NCBI GenBank assembly: GCA_900708905.1
Contig: CAADRB010000008.1
Coordinates: 2,096,390 to 2,160,389, forward strand
Direction of reading: 5' to 3'
DNA: 64,000 nucleotides
DNA from: Hymenolepis diminuta
Taxonomy: Eukaryota > Platyhelminthes > Cestoda > Cyclophyllidea > Hymenolepididae
Position 1 is the first letter of the stretch. Each line of letters starts with the position of its first letter. The notes under the pieces are model-generated. The model worked only from the letters and a program-made list of their open reading frames with translations. It was not told the DNA's origin and searched no databases. Positions 11,651 through 24,200 of the stretch are shown piece by piece. A program made the position numbers and the translations under genes.

Positions 11651-14600
11651 ATGAGTTCTGCCATTATCAGAGCGAGTAGGGGAAGTAATTACTTAAATGA
11701 TGAATCAAAGCTTGTATTGGAACCAGTTAAAATGGTAAATCAACATATCTTTATCGAGTAGGAATAGGACCTTCAAAGATATGCTTCTACTTACACGGGG
11801 CCAGTGAAGTATCTGCGATTAATGCATATAGCTCAAGTTTGCCCATATCTGCGTGGACGGGCTCTTAAATTGGCACATGATTATATCAAAACGTCAACTC
11901 ACAATCTATTAGCGTATGAGCAAATATTTGTGATGCTTCTTCAATGGGTAGGTTCTATTTATTGTTCCAACTGTGAGTCAAAATTTAGTATAATGAAAAA
12001 CATCAAAATGAGGAAGTAATGGATATAGACACTATTATGGATACAGAAGCCATGAAAATTGTTAAATCGGGAAATGTATGTTGAACGGAATTCAGTTATT
12101 TAAATATTTACACATTTTAGAATGAAGCTGGTTTAGTGTATGATGACGAATGGGTCCGCGGTACGAGTTCCCGCGTTAATAAAACCCGCGACCATCTCGA
12201 AACGGAATTGAAAACTGCTAAAATTAATGGCGTAGTTGTGTACACTAGAAAAGCTTATATAGAAATGGGTGACTTTTGGTTAAAATGTGGCGATTTCTTG
12301 AACGCCTTGAGGTGCTATACCCGTTCAAGAGAATATAGTCAATCATCAGGCGATGATGTGAATTCCTGTCTTAAGATTACCAGGGTTTGTAACTTTGGAA
12401 ATTTTTTATATTCTCTGTTTCATTAGATGGCCATCCTTCAAGCCAACTGGACACAAGCAGGCGCTTACGCGAAGCTAGCTGAGCATTGCTGTGAAGTCGA
12501 TTATGCAGTTTCTAAGAAACCTTGGAATCCTGAGGCGACTGACATTTTCCTTAAAAGCCGACGTGATGGAAAAGAGCTGATTGAATATCTACAGAAAAAC
12601 CCTCCCCCTGAAAAAGCACCTGATCAATTGCCTATTGCAAATCAGGTTGCTAAGGCCGAACTACATCTTGTTTCTGGTCTCTTGAAATTGGTCACTGGTG
12701 ATTATCGTGACTCTATTGAACAATTTGTCCAGGTATTATCTAATTTGTTTATAAATTAGCTATTGCTTTAAATAGGGTATATTTTTTTGGACCACAATCT
12801 AAGTTTATTCCTTTCCTTTTCTCTCATTCGTCCTGGCTGTTTATTATTTTTCTCTATATCCTTAAACCATGGCAGTAAAATTAAATAGAAGTTGTTATGA
12901 ATAGTTGTTGCTACGTAGATATAATCTTTTAGGCTATACTGACTAAAAGCTCTGGTTATACAAATGATAGATGCTACTAAGTAATCTTAAAAATTGGGAT
13001 ATTTTCAGATTTGCGTTTTATTTTCCTTTTAAACAATTTTTAACTGATTTTTGAAAGACTATTAGAAACGTTATTGAACGCAAATCTTTACTAATGAAAA
13101 CCAATATCCCGGGCATTTGTCTCCAAATTAATTTCAAAACAAGTCTCAAAACCTAGACCTAAACGCTTTTAAATGTCTCCAGCCAATGTGAGAGACACTG
13201 ATAACAAGTAAATCTTTTGCTTCTCACTGTTAACTTTTTCACATTTTTTTCTCTTCTCTTTTAATTTAATACAGAAAGTTTCGCATTTTCTTTTTTAGCG
13301 CGTTTTGTTGCGAACATTGACTTATCACCTCCTTTATTAAAGTTTCAATTATCTATGTAAACCCCAGATGCTAACCTCTTCGTAATTATGAGATTAAAGG
13401 ACTCGTAAACTTGTCGCAGATGGCCAACTAGTTGAAAGATGTTCTCTATGTGATGTGGTATACGTTGTCTACTATTTAAGTAGTTTATTTGCATTTCAGG
13501 CGAACATTGATCCGGAGGAGTGCACGTTCGACAACCCAAGCAATTTTATAACTCACTGCGATGTAGCACGCTATATTGCTGTCTGTGCCCTGGCAACCCT
13601 TGATCGGTCAGCTCTCAAAACGGATATTCTCAATCACCCCTCTTTCCGCCTTGTTCTTGAATCTGAGGTCGAAGCTCGGGATTTACTGCTTGCATTTTAC
13701 TCGGCCGACTACATGAGTGTTTTCAAACGTCTGGAGAAGCTGAAAAGCTACCTCAAACTGGATATCTTTGCTGCGGATCATGTTGAGGAGTTATATCGGC
13801 TGATTCGAGTGAAGGCGCTGCATCAGTACTTTGTGCCATTCGTTAGAGCAGATTTGAGGACTATGGCGGAAGCATTTGGAACCAATGTGGCAGATCTGGC
13901 CGGTGAATTGGCGGAGCTTATCCGTACGGGAGCCATGAAAGCGCGAATTGATTCGGAGAAACGGGTACATTATTTAATTTAGAGGGGATTAGGGTCCTTC
14001 CGCAGCCTATAATCATCAGTTTATTTAAGTTATTTCAAGGGGAGTGTTTTCTAATACTTGATTTGGATAGAGAAATAGCATTCCAGATCGTCCGATAAGA
14101 AATACATTTTACCACTCTTCTCTTGGCCAGATTTGGCCAATGAGTTTGGGCTGATGAATATTGAATCCGTGACCTCTGTAGAGATGGACCATTGTGTCGC
14201 GAAGTCAAGCTACTTAGTTTAGGTGGTTGGTTCTGATAGCCAAGATGCTAGCGAATGATAGTTTTAACATGGCAAAGTTCATTCGGGTTCACTCGAGGTA
14301 AATTATAATATTAGTAATATGCGCATTAGAATATTTATTCGGTCCCTCCTATAATCCAAACAATGTTATTTGAATTTAAAATGCACTATACTATTGAGAC
14401 AAGCCTGTTCATCGATTTCGATGAAGTTTGGAGCTTATTTTTAAACGAGCTAATGACATCGGCGTTTTCTTATCATCAGAGCTTTCTACACCACTAATTG
14501 AGTATTATGCTGTAATGGATCTCAATCCACCAAGAGTTGAACAAGATTTTTACCATTTTTAATCATTCAGAAATGGACCCACTTTTACTCATAATGAACT

Positions 14601-14979
14601 GGTACATTCACCAATGCATTTTTGCATCTTTTTTGACGTATCGTCCACAATGTGGCATGGGCCTTAATCCCAATTCTTATCGACGCCTAGCAGAAACCTG
14701 TATTGTAAATTTTGAGATAAATTACCATTTTTTACTATGAGGACACAGAATTGGAAGGGTCTTTTGGGTAATAGAGCTTTGGAGATAAACGCCTTTAATT
14801 ATTGCTATATTTTTTAGCTTCTCTGTCGTGCCAATGTTGACGACCGAAATCAGACTTTCAAGAACACCATGAAAGTTATTGATCAGTGTCACCAACGTCT
14901 CCAAGCAGCCATTCTCCGAGCGAATATTATACGAAGAGGGTACGCTGCAGGTCATCAAATAGGTCCCCGTGTATGGTAA
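11651..14979 (+). CDS. CSN1: COP9 signalosome complex subunit 1 (CSN1/GPS1)
   Basis: Scaffold subunit of the COP9 signalosome, which removes NEDD8 from cullins. Exons: 11651-11734, 11768-11947, 11989-12075, 12121-12384, 12427-12732, 13500-13964, 14818-14979. All junctions are GT-AG and phase 0, giving 515 aa (human about 490). Exon 2 opens DLQRYASTYTG, matching the animal DLEQYAASYSG. Exon 4 has MGDFWLKCGDFLNALRCYTR, the helical-repeat CGD-NALK-Y-R signature. Exon 6 (residues about 308-462) is the PCI domain, with ARDLLLAFYSADY and a winged-helix end KARIDSEKR. The last exon continues as ANVDDRNQTF, matching the animal 'ARDVDQRSTTF'. Introns of 33, 41, 45 and 42 nt lie at the 5' end. Exon 3 is the least conserved part. 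The stop overlaps a donor-like GTAAG, so a further 3' exon is possible. It converges with the OCRL-type gene, 291 bp apart. Confidence 0.92.
12733..13499 (+). other. CSN1 intron 5
   Basis: A 767-nt GT-AG intron with no recognisable gene or mobile element inside. Confidence 0.7.
13965..14817 (+). other. CSN1 intron 6
   Basis: An 853-nt GT-AG intron. Open frames within it have no family resemblance. Confidence 0.7.
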
Positions 14980-15270
14980 GCCGCGGTCTTAATTGTATCT
15001 CTTTTGGAAGATGCCTAACAATAACCGATGTTCTCGTTTATCTCTCTTTAGATCATTATCTCACCGTTCTCCTATCATCCTTTAAACCACCCACCTCCCC
15101 TCCCCCATTTATAAAGTTACTTGGTATATGCTTTCACAAGAAACTTGGTTCAATATTTCAAAGACGTTTCTCTCTTTTTCTACATATGCATGATACGATG
15201 AAATTAGGAAAAAAGCAAATGAAAATCACATCAGAAACGGAGTGGAATGAGCACAATACAGAGTAAAATA

Positions 15271-18200
15271 TCAAATTTGTTTTAATTGTCGGATAATTTC
15301 CTCTGGGTCACTGGTAATAAAGGTCTTTAAGAAGATAGTTTTCAGCTCCTGTCGACTTTGAACTAACTGTTGCTGATTTCGCAAGTTCTGTTGAGATGTA
15401 TTCCGTGTTGAATCGTTTCGAGGAAAAGGTTGGGATTGTGGTGGGGTGGAGATGTAGGGTGGGTCTCGAAGTATAAGATCAGCAAAAGTGGACGCTGAAA
15501 TTGAATTTGGTAGTTTGTTACTTTAATTGGGACTAATTCGCAACCTTAATTTGACAGTGGAAACTCACCTAGCATATCAACATTCGTTCCGTTTTCAGAG
15601 TTAAATGTGAGACAACGTTTGATAAAAGACACGAGGTAAAAGAAAAGGTTTTGGTAATCAATTGGCAACCGAGCAATGGCTTGATAAGCAGCCATCACGT
15701 TGCCGTTGCCAGTCCCTGTACTAGGAGTAATCGAAAGATTTAACTGGCGTGCAGCTGCTAAACACTGACTTTGAAAAGCGAATGGGACAACTGGTTCTGG
15801 TAAGGCGCTGAGGAAAACAAGCAGGCTGTAGATCACGGAGTGTACGCTAACTGAGGGAGCTAAACAGGAGAGATCATGTGAAAATAAATCCCTTACGGAT
15901 AGGGACATCATGTTTTGTTGTATCCAACGTATCTCTAATTACAGCTAGGTCTGATCGTTGTTCAGGTTGTCTGAAAAGGTCTGGCTAGAAAATGAATGGA
16001 GGATTTCTGTTATGAGAACATCCTAACGTCGTCTACCTAAATGGTTTGTAAGTAGCACTTACCTCTTCAAATCTTGCGGCAATGAAATCAGTTAGTCGGT
16101 AAATCTCCTTCGGCACTGTGAAGACTGATCTACCAGAAGCGGCCAAAACACTCGGTTCACCTTCACTCCAATTACCCATTCGAGATTCTCGAACCTATCA
16201 AAGACAACAAGATTAATTGACTTTATTACTTAAATATAATTTAAGAAGTTGCGTAAGGCTACCATTTGTATGAGCTGTTCCGGATTCATTAAGGCCACGG
16301 GTGAGGTAGGAAGTTTAAGAAGGAGTGTAAGGGGTAATCCAAAGGAAGTCGGAACAAATCTTCCAGTAATTGAGACAAAAAAGTCTTTTCCTCCAACAAG
16401 CGTTAGGACGATGATACAAGAAAGTGGAACAGCACCGCTTTGAACTGAAGATACTACGTCAGGACTAACGCAAACATCTAACTGAATGTCACATGATTCA
16501 CCTATAGCGAATAAAAACAAATGGGTTAGAAGATTAGAATCAGAACGGTCGCTGAAGTGGGTACAGGTTGACTTTTCACCTTTTTCAATTCTTGCCTTTG
16601 GTGGAGAAACGTGTAACCAAGGCGGAAATGCAGCCGCACCTTCTTGAGAAAATGTGAACTCCAGACTAGCGTGGCCCGTATTGATAAGTTTGATAGTTGC
16701 CTGTTGAATGTCCTCGAAAAGAACAGGTCCGAAATCAACTTCCTGAGTACTGAGAGTAGCTTGAGGTAGAAGCATATTGTAGTAGAGATCTTGACATCGA
16801 ATTCCAGCCTCATAAGCACGTATGAAAAGCCGTGGATTGACACATCGGGCCTGGATAAGTAAATGTAAAATAATGCTCTGCTTAAATAGCATCAGTAGAT
16901 AAGATTTGACGAATTAGATTTTTTCAGCTTACGCCAATCTTAAAGTATGCGGAAACGGGCTTGTGATCGCTTAATCGAAAGACTTCATGAGATCGGTAGG
17001 TAATCTGTTCCACATACTTGCCCTTCCAAAGAATTCGATCACAGTACGATGGCGCTCTACCCTCTCTGAAAATGATAGAAATTTATTAATGTACTCAAAG
17101 TGCACGGTTCCTTTAATAAAAGTGCGTCTTCAACCTACGCAGTAGTATACGAATTTGTCGTGAGGTCAAATTTGTAAGTTGGTGCAAAGCTTATATTACC
17201 CTCACAATAACCCTGTAGGGTTTGACCAAGTGACTGCTGGTTCAGTAACTGAAAAGTAAAAAAATATGAATATTAATCACTATATGTAAATCAAGAAAGG
17301 GTAAATTGAAATCCACTCTAAATTAACCTATCGAGTTAATTGCACAACACAGATAAGACAATAATGTCTATATACACACGTATGAGGTCATACAAGGTAA
17401 AATTTTAAGATAAACTGACAATCACAGTTTACATCAGACAAACACTCTGTAGCAGTGAAATCATGCAATTTGAGATAGGAACTTTCTCCTTATATTCAAA
17501 TAGATTAGAATTAGTTTGCGAAATATGTGGCTATGAAGCAACCGTTCACGAGAGTGCAATTTTCACCAAATTGCCCTCAAAACGAATCACCATCTTCTCA
17601 CGAATGTTTAAAGTATATAGACAAAGAGATGCAAATTACAACTCGAGCTACAAAGATATCTTTTCAAGAAGTCCTTATTTTTACTTTTCTCCCCTTTCGG
17701 AAATTGTAACATTGAAAGCTTTACATCTTTATGTCAAAATCACTTTAGTATGAACACTAATTGGTCATTTTCGTCGACTAAACGGACTAAATGTATCCTT
17801 CTTCATCCTTTAAAGTGGAATATGCATTTTATCAGATGTCTCATGCAGATGGACTTGAGGATGGCGTTCCGATAGACGAAGTTTTAACAAATGCTATCTT
17901 CTGCAAGATGTAAAATATCCAGAAACAGGGTATTTGAAGCCCTTTTGGATCTTTATATTTGTAGAACAGTGACCGCCCCACCACGATTTAAATTAATATC
18001 AATAAGGGTATCCAGTTACACTGGGAGATTTCAGTCAGCAAATTCCATAACAAAGATTTCTACACAGTCTCAAATATGTTTATGGTCTCTTTCCTCTTAA
18101 AAACTTCATTCCTTGAGATTTGTAAGAGCGTCCAGTTGGATTTTAGCCTTGGTTTGCATTCATCTACATTCCCTCAATCTCGATTTCATAACTCAGTTCA

Positions 18201-21200
18201 AATTCGTCTGGTTGTAGAGAAAATGTACAGAAGGGTGTACGTGATAGGCTCTTAGACTACAAGAGTCTAGCTGAGCAATCATCCTTTTACTTCGATTCTC
18301 ACAACACAACAAGATGGAGAAAAGAGAGAACTTAGTGAGCTAAATTAAAAACAGAGGGAAAGCTCAGACATATGTTTGTGAATGGATGGACAGATGATCG
18401 GAGAGCGTGTGAACATACCTGTTTAAATAGATAGAACGAAGATAATGTACTTTTAGGGGAAAATTAAACGGTATGAAGATACAGAGAATGGATCAACTAC
18501 ATCGGCGTGGATCATAGATGTTTGTTGAATGCATCATAACACTCCTGATAGAGACGTCAGCATATCTGCGCAGATAGACAGCTTAGGTACTTTTGAGGAG
18601 TTAGGGAAAAATGGCCGAAATACGAGAAGTCGCCATAAGGAATAGGGAAACTCAACATGTTTAAAAGATTAGGCAGTGGTGCCATCTCCCACCTAAACTA
18701 TTCCCTGCATACGTTCTTTTTTACTCTGTTAAATAATTTTGGTCCTAGACTTCGATTTGTTTTTTTGGCCTTCTCTATTCAGGGTACAGTGTGTATCACG
18801 AAATAAAAATATACTGTCAAAATTGAACCCTTTGTAGTTAAATAGAGAAAATTACCGCGGAATATTTTATTACGAAAACCTCCTTCCCGAATAAGGGATA
18901 AATTAAAAAGTGTGAGTCATGAATAAAAACAATTTTATTTACAGTAGATGTGAAAATTGTATATCCAATGACTGATAAATAAGCAAATAAGACAATTAAG
19001 AGTGGACGATCATGATAATACTGTCTAAATCGATCGAATGGAAACATCCTCTAACCATTATTTTGAATAAAAAGAATAAAGCTGGAAGGCTGATCAATAA
19101 GCTCAAATTATTATTATTGTTAGAGTTCTCCGTGAGTAAACGTTAGTGAGTTCCGCTATGTTAAAAATATTTCTGATGGTCCTCATCTGCTTTTAACTGT
19201 AAGAAAATACAAATGAATCAATAAGATTTGAATTTCGTGAACATTATTCCACCCATGAACCCGGGAGTCAAATAATTAACGTTAAATAGAATGTTTAAGA
19301 CTCAATGTTCTCAAAATTCTAAATAAGGTAAGATTCTTGATGTTCCGACTTCATCAAGACCATCCCATTTATTCTGATGTTTTCGAGCAAACAAAACTTG
19401 TCATTTTTGTTTTTCAGCAGATAATGACAATGAGCTTCGAAATGACAATTTATCTAGTAACCAAAATTGTCCACTATAAATGCACAACACCACTGGCTAT
19501 ATAACCAAAACCAGAATTAAGGCTGCTTCAGCTGCTGACAAAACGAGACCCCCTTTCAGGCAACTCGAAAAGGCCATTTGGAGGACAAAATGTATGGAAT
19601 GTGATTAACTGGTAAAATTTATTAGCGTTATTTTTTCTTGCCAAAACTCTATCTAATTAAGAGTTTTTCGGCTCATTTGAGTTTTAAGTGTCAGATGTGA
19701 TCCTCAAGCTCAATCAGTACAAACATTTCGATGTTCGTATTTCACTCTTCGAATTAAGTTACAGTTCTTACCTCATCGTACTTCAAGAGAAGAGAATAAT
19801 CTCCTCGAGATATGGCGGCGAGATTTTCCATCAATTCCAGTCCTGCTATTCGATAGTTGAGATCACCAAAGAGGAACACCTGGCTGAAAAGAAATAGAAT
19901 TAAGTTAAATCGGGGCACAGCATCTTGGGCTAGCAGAAAAAAATTTTGTTCAAATGGTATCATCGACTGCTTAAATTAACTAAAAAATGAATAAGTTCTC
20001 GTCATCGTGATTGTGATTTCGCGCAGTAACTCGGGGGAAAATTCTAGAATTTGAGAGTTGAAACATTAAAACGCGCAATGGTGAACTATGCATATTTGGC
20101 ATAAAGCAACAACCTAAATTCAAAAATCAAATAAAGTACAGTCAGAATACATTTATCCTTCAACACTCAAATATACATGCATATGTTCATGTTCGATGCG
20201 ATTAATGCTGAGTGTTGTGTAAAAAAAATAAATGCAAGCTTCTCATCCCTATAAAAATACGTAAGACTTTATTTTATATTTTATTATAAAGTTATCTTTG
20301 CCCAAGAAATGCTATAGCTAAAATGAGTACAAAATTAGGGAGAAATAAAGTTAAACGGGAGCTTACTCGTGGTCATTTATCCGAATGTACTGTGGTGACT
20401 CATTAGGTAGGCGCCTTTCAAAGACCATTTTCCTCGCAATTTCTCCATAATCCTGGTTTCTCCTCTCACAATTCGCAGTTCCAGCAGCCAAGTGGCAATT
20501 GAGAAAACAAATTGAGTGGTTATAGACAGTCAAATGCACACCCACAGATCCTTTGTTGCCCTGCAATAAACATACTACTTAAAGGTAGGTTCAATAGCAA
20601 CATGACAGAGCCAAAGTTTTATACACGATAAGTCGACAATAACTCAAAATTAATACAAGTGAAATTTTAAAATTCAAGAATGTTTATATATCAGATTGAA
20701 AAAGAGGTCCTGTACACTTTTAAATTCGAATTAAAGTGAAAATTTTGTCAAAGATACACTTATTTAGTGTTCAACGTAGTCATCATTTTTATTAATTACA
20801 TCTCATCTTCCCATTAGCTTTCTGATTCCTTCTTCATAGAATTTAGCCAATTTGCACTCAAAAAAAAAGAAACTAGATTCTTCATTTCCACCTCTTCTCT
20901 TTAAGTAAGCCTTGGTCCCATTAAATGATTCTGTAAGCTCCTGGAAAGATGAAAATCGGTTGGTGTAAGAGAAGGTCGGAAGAATATGGTGGGTGATGCA
21001 TGACTTTCCAGCCAAATTCTTCAACGAGATGTTTGGTTGCTCTTAAAGTGTGGGGTCTGGCATTATCATGGTGCAGACTCATTCCCTTTCGATTGATCAA
21101 AGAGAACCGTTTTTCCTTCTTTTAAACTGCTTTTAAACGAGTTAGCTGCTGATAGTAAACTTCAGATGTTATTGTTTGATTGTCACTTATTAGTTCATAA

Positions 21201-24200
21201 TAAACATTTCGCTCCAAATTCCACCATACACACAAAAGAATTTTGTTTGGGTGCAGTCCACTTCTCGGTTTGGAAGTGGAATTGGCTTTGAACCACGACT
21301 TAGCCATTGTCTTTTGCGCTTAACATTGTTGTAAAGGATCCACCACTTCTCGTCACCAGTTATGATTCGGTGTCTGAAGTTCACAAGAACGCAGTATAAC
21401 ACAAGAAGTCACACGTTGCTTGTTGATTTCTAACAAATCGTGTGGGGGGGAGGGGGCATTTCCCAGCCTTTGAGACTTTCCCAATCAAGCCTTTTCATTT
21501 CCCTGTATATGGTCATATAGCGGCTTACGTTACAGATTCCTCTCAGTTCTCTAGTAGTGCAGGTTGGATTTTCATCAATAGCAACTTCCAATTGCTCAGA
21601 ATTGAGTTTTTTGAGCATCCTGCTCTCGATTCGTCTCTCGTCTTTCAGGCTGAAGTCATCCTTTTTGAAACGTAAAGGCGAAAACCACTTTCTGCAGGTC
21701 TCTTCATCCACAACATCATTTCCATAAGTGTCTTTGAATGTATTTGCTGCTGAGCTTGCCGTATTTCCTTTACGAAATTCAAACAGTAATATGCCTGAAA
21801 TGCCCTTTATTTGGTGTGTACATTAGGGCTAGAAATAGTTATTAATAACGACAATTATCACACAATCTGAAAGAAGAAATAGTATTTTATTAATCGCCAT
21901 AGATAATCATTCAACATTAAAAAGCCAAAGTAAAGTAATCGTGCCCTAAAGACATAGCTCAAAAATTGGAAGGAATTTCTGTTACAACCTGATACTACTC
22001 AATCCCACTTCAATAGTTGAACGTACCATGAGGTTAAACATTCCTGTTGGAACAGATTGGAGGAAGATGTCAGAGACCACAGCATGTGACTGCAGTCGGT
22101 TGGATACGTAAACGACGAGTAGGAGGCCAGCCAACCGGACGATGGCTTTCCGTTTGAAACCACCTCCAGTTCTTCTGGCCCATCGAGCGTGGAGAGCTGC
22201 AGAACGAGCGTCGAGGAGACTTTCTAGAGAAGCTTCCAAGAGGAGGAGCCATTTACTCTCGAAGGGAGATGGACTCTGCTTGTTCAGAGCCATACCGGCG
22301 AGATTGAGGTCTAATTCTTGGAATCTGGTGGGGGATATGGGTAAAAAAAGTATTATTACTAGCATTTTCTGCATAAACTTCGTATGTAATTTAGGTAACA
22401 TGAGAATCAGAACCAAAATAAATATGACCTTAATATGATCTATGTGGTCAGGTAAAGTTATTCCAGTCTTTCTTATCTTCGGCTTACTTTATAAGCAACC
22501 TTCGTAATGAAAACAGACTATATTCTACAATTATACCGATTTGATAGGAAAAGTATGCATGCTTGAGGGGAATTTTGCGTGATTCAAACTTACTATTGAT
22601 TTATAACCTATAAATTAGGTTTCTAAATATTACAAAGTACATAATGATATCATTAAAACCGAGACTTACCAGAAATCATTAATCACACAAAAAACAACCA
22701 TTGACTGTGCTACTATTGTATGATTTTAAAATTCGATTGTTCACAGTTGATTTTATGAGCGAATGATAGGATGATTAAATTAAAACGGATAATTTAACAT
22801 TTTTCCTCTTCCCAAACTTTAGTCCCAATTAAATAAGCTCTAAATCACATACATTCTTCATCAATGAATACTTGAAGCACTAGAATAATGAAATTTCTAA
22901 ATTTGATAAAGATTGAAGTGTTGTGAAAAGAGGAAAAGCAGTCTAGATCTTCCCTGATACGAAACCAGTATTCAACAACTTCTCTTCTGATGAGTATTGG
23001 CCAGTAGAGTAGATAATACCCTTCACAGGATGTGCACCGGTGAGTATATAACTAGTGACCACAGACTTAAAATACTTATACGACAACTGCCACTAAAATG
23101 TAGATTTCGATCTATAGACAGTGATCGAAAATCGAAGATAAAATTCCTAAGGGCAAAATAGAATATGGCAAAAAACTTACATACTTCAATAGATCATTGT
23201 CGGACTCTGTTTATCGATGTCAGTTGCTTTCTCAAACTGAAATAGTTTAAAATTTTTTGCTTTGCTTGGATTATAATAAAAGCAAAATAATATTGATGGA
23301 AGTACATGCCCGCATTAACACAACGACCATCTAGAACTGTCATGCAACTGTCTACAGTGGCGTCCTAGGCAGTTTAAATAACCTTCGGACAGATACTTGT
23401 GTGTACATGGAATTGTTATGCTATGTATGTTCTCATGTTCTATAAAAAAAGAACTATGATTACCCGATTTTTAAAATGAGGAACCACTTTTATCACCCTT
23501 TTTCACCCATCACCGCGCAGACGTTGATAACCCACTTTCTCACATCTAACTTTCCCTTACTACGACTCTTCCCCTCTCGTTCCTCCACGGCTGACCAATA
23601 CACACGTGAACCTACTCAACTCTGTTTTTTTTATTTTGGAAAAGGCTGTTATATCCTGCTAGCCTTTAAGAAGATTATTCAATTTGTAAGGAGATAATTC
23701 TAGGCTTAATTCGGAGGGGCACTTAAAGTAGATTTATTGACGGGATTAGTGCTACTTTACATAAAGGAAGCCTTATTATCAAAAAGACATGTTACGCAAG
23801 CTCTCAACCTTTTGACTAACTTGATAAATTTGGGCTGATTAAGAAAGATAATGTAACCCGTGAATTATTAAGAAACAAAACCCACCCAAACACGCAAATA
23901 TCTGCCGGCGATTCTCCTTTCGGTGGTCTGATCCAGTCATCGAGTTTAAGAAATGGATCTTGACGTCCATTGACATTCCAGGACCCAATAAAGAGATTCA
24001 GCGTCTTCCAGGAGCAGTACGCGGTCTCATCTTCTTCCAGCATGCTCTTCACAACTGGATCTCCGTTCATTCGTGAACGGAATGAGGCATCAGGCATGAA
24101 GGAGACTACTGTCGATTCACTATAAGAGAACAACGACTTATTTAAATATATGAATAGAGCATACATCTGACGGAAGGCTGCACCTGGAATAAAGGATATA

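Noticed and set aside
19241..19280. B-box-like CGGGTTCATGGG on the minus strand
   Set aside because: No A box at tRNA spacing and no match to the SINE body, so not called as a fourth SINE copy.
22981..22999. CTGATGAGTATTGG, a second hammerhead-like start
   Set aside because: No GAAA core follows at a suitable distance.
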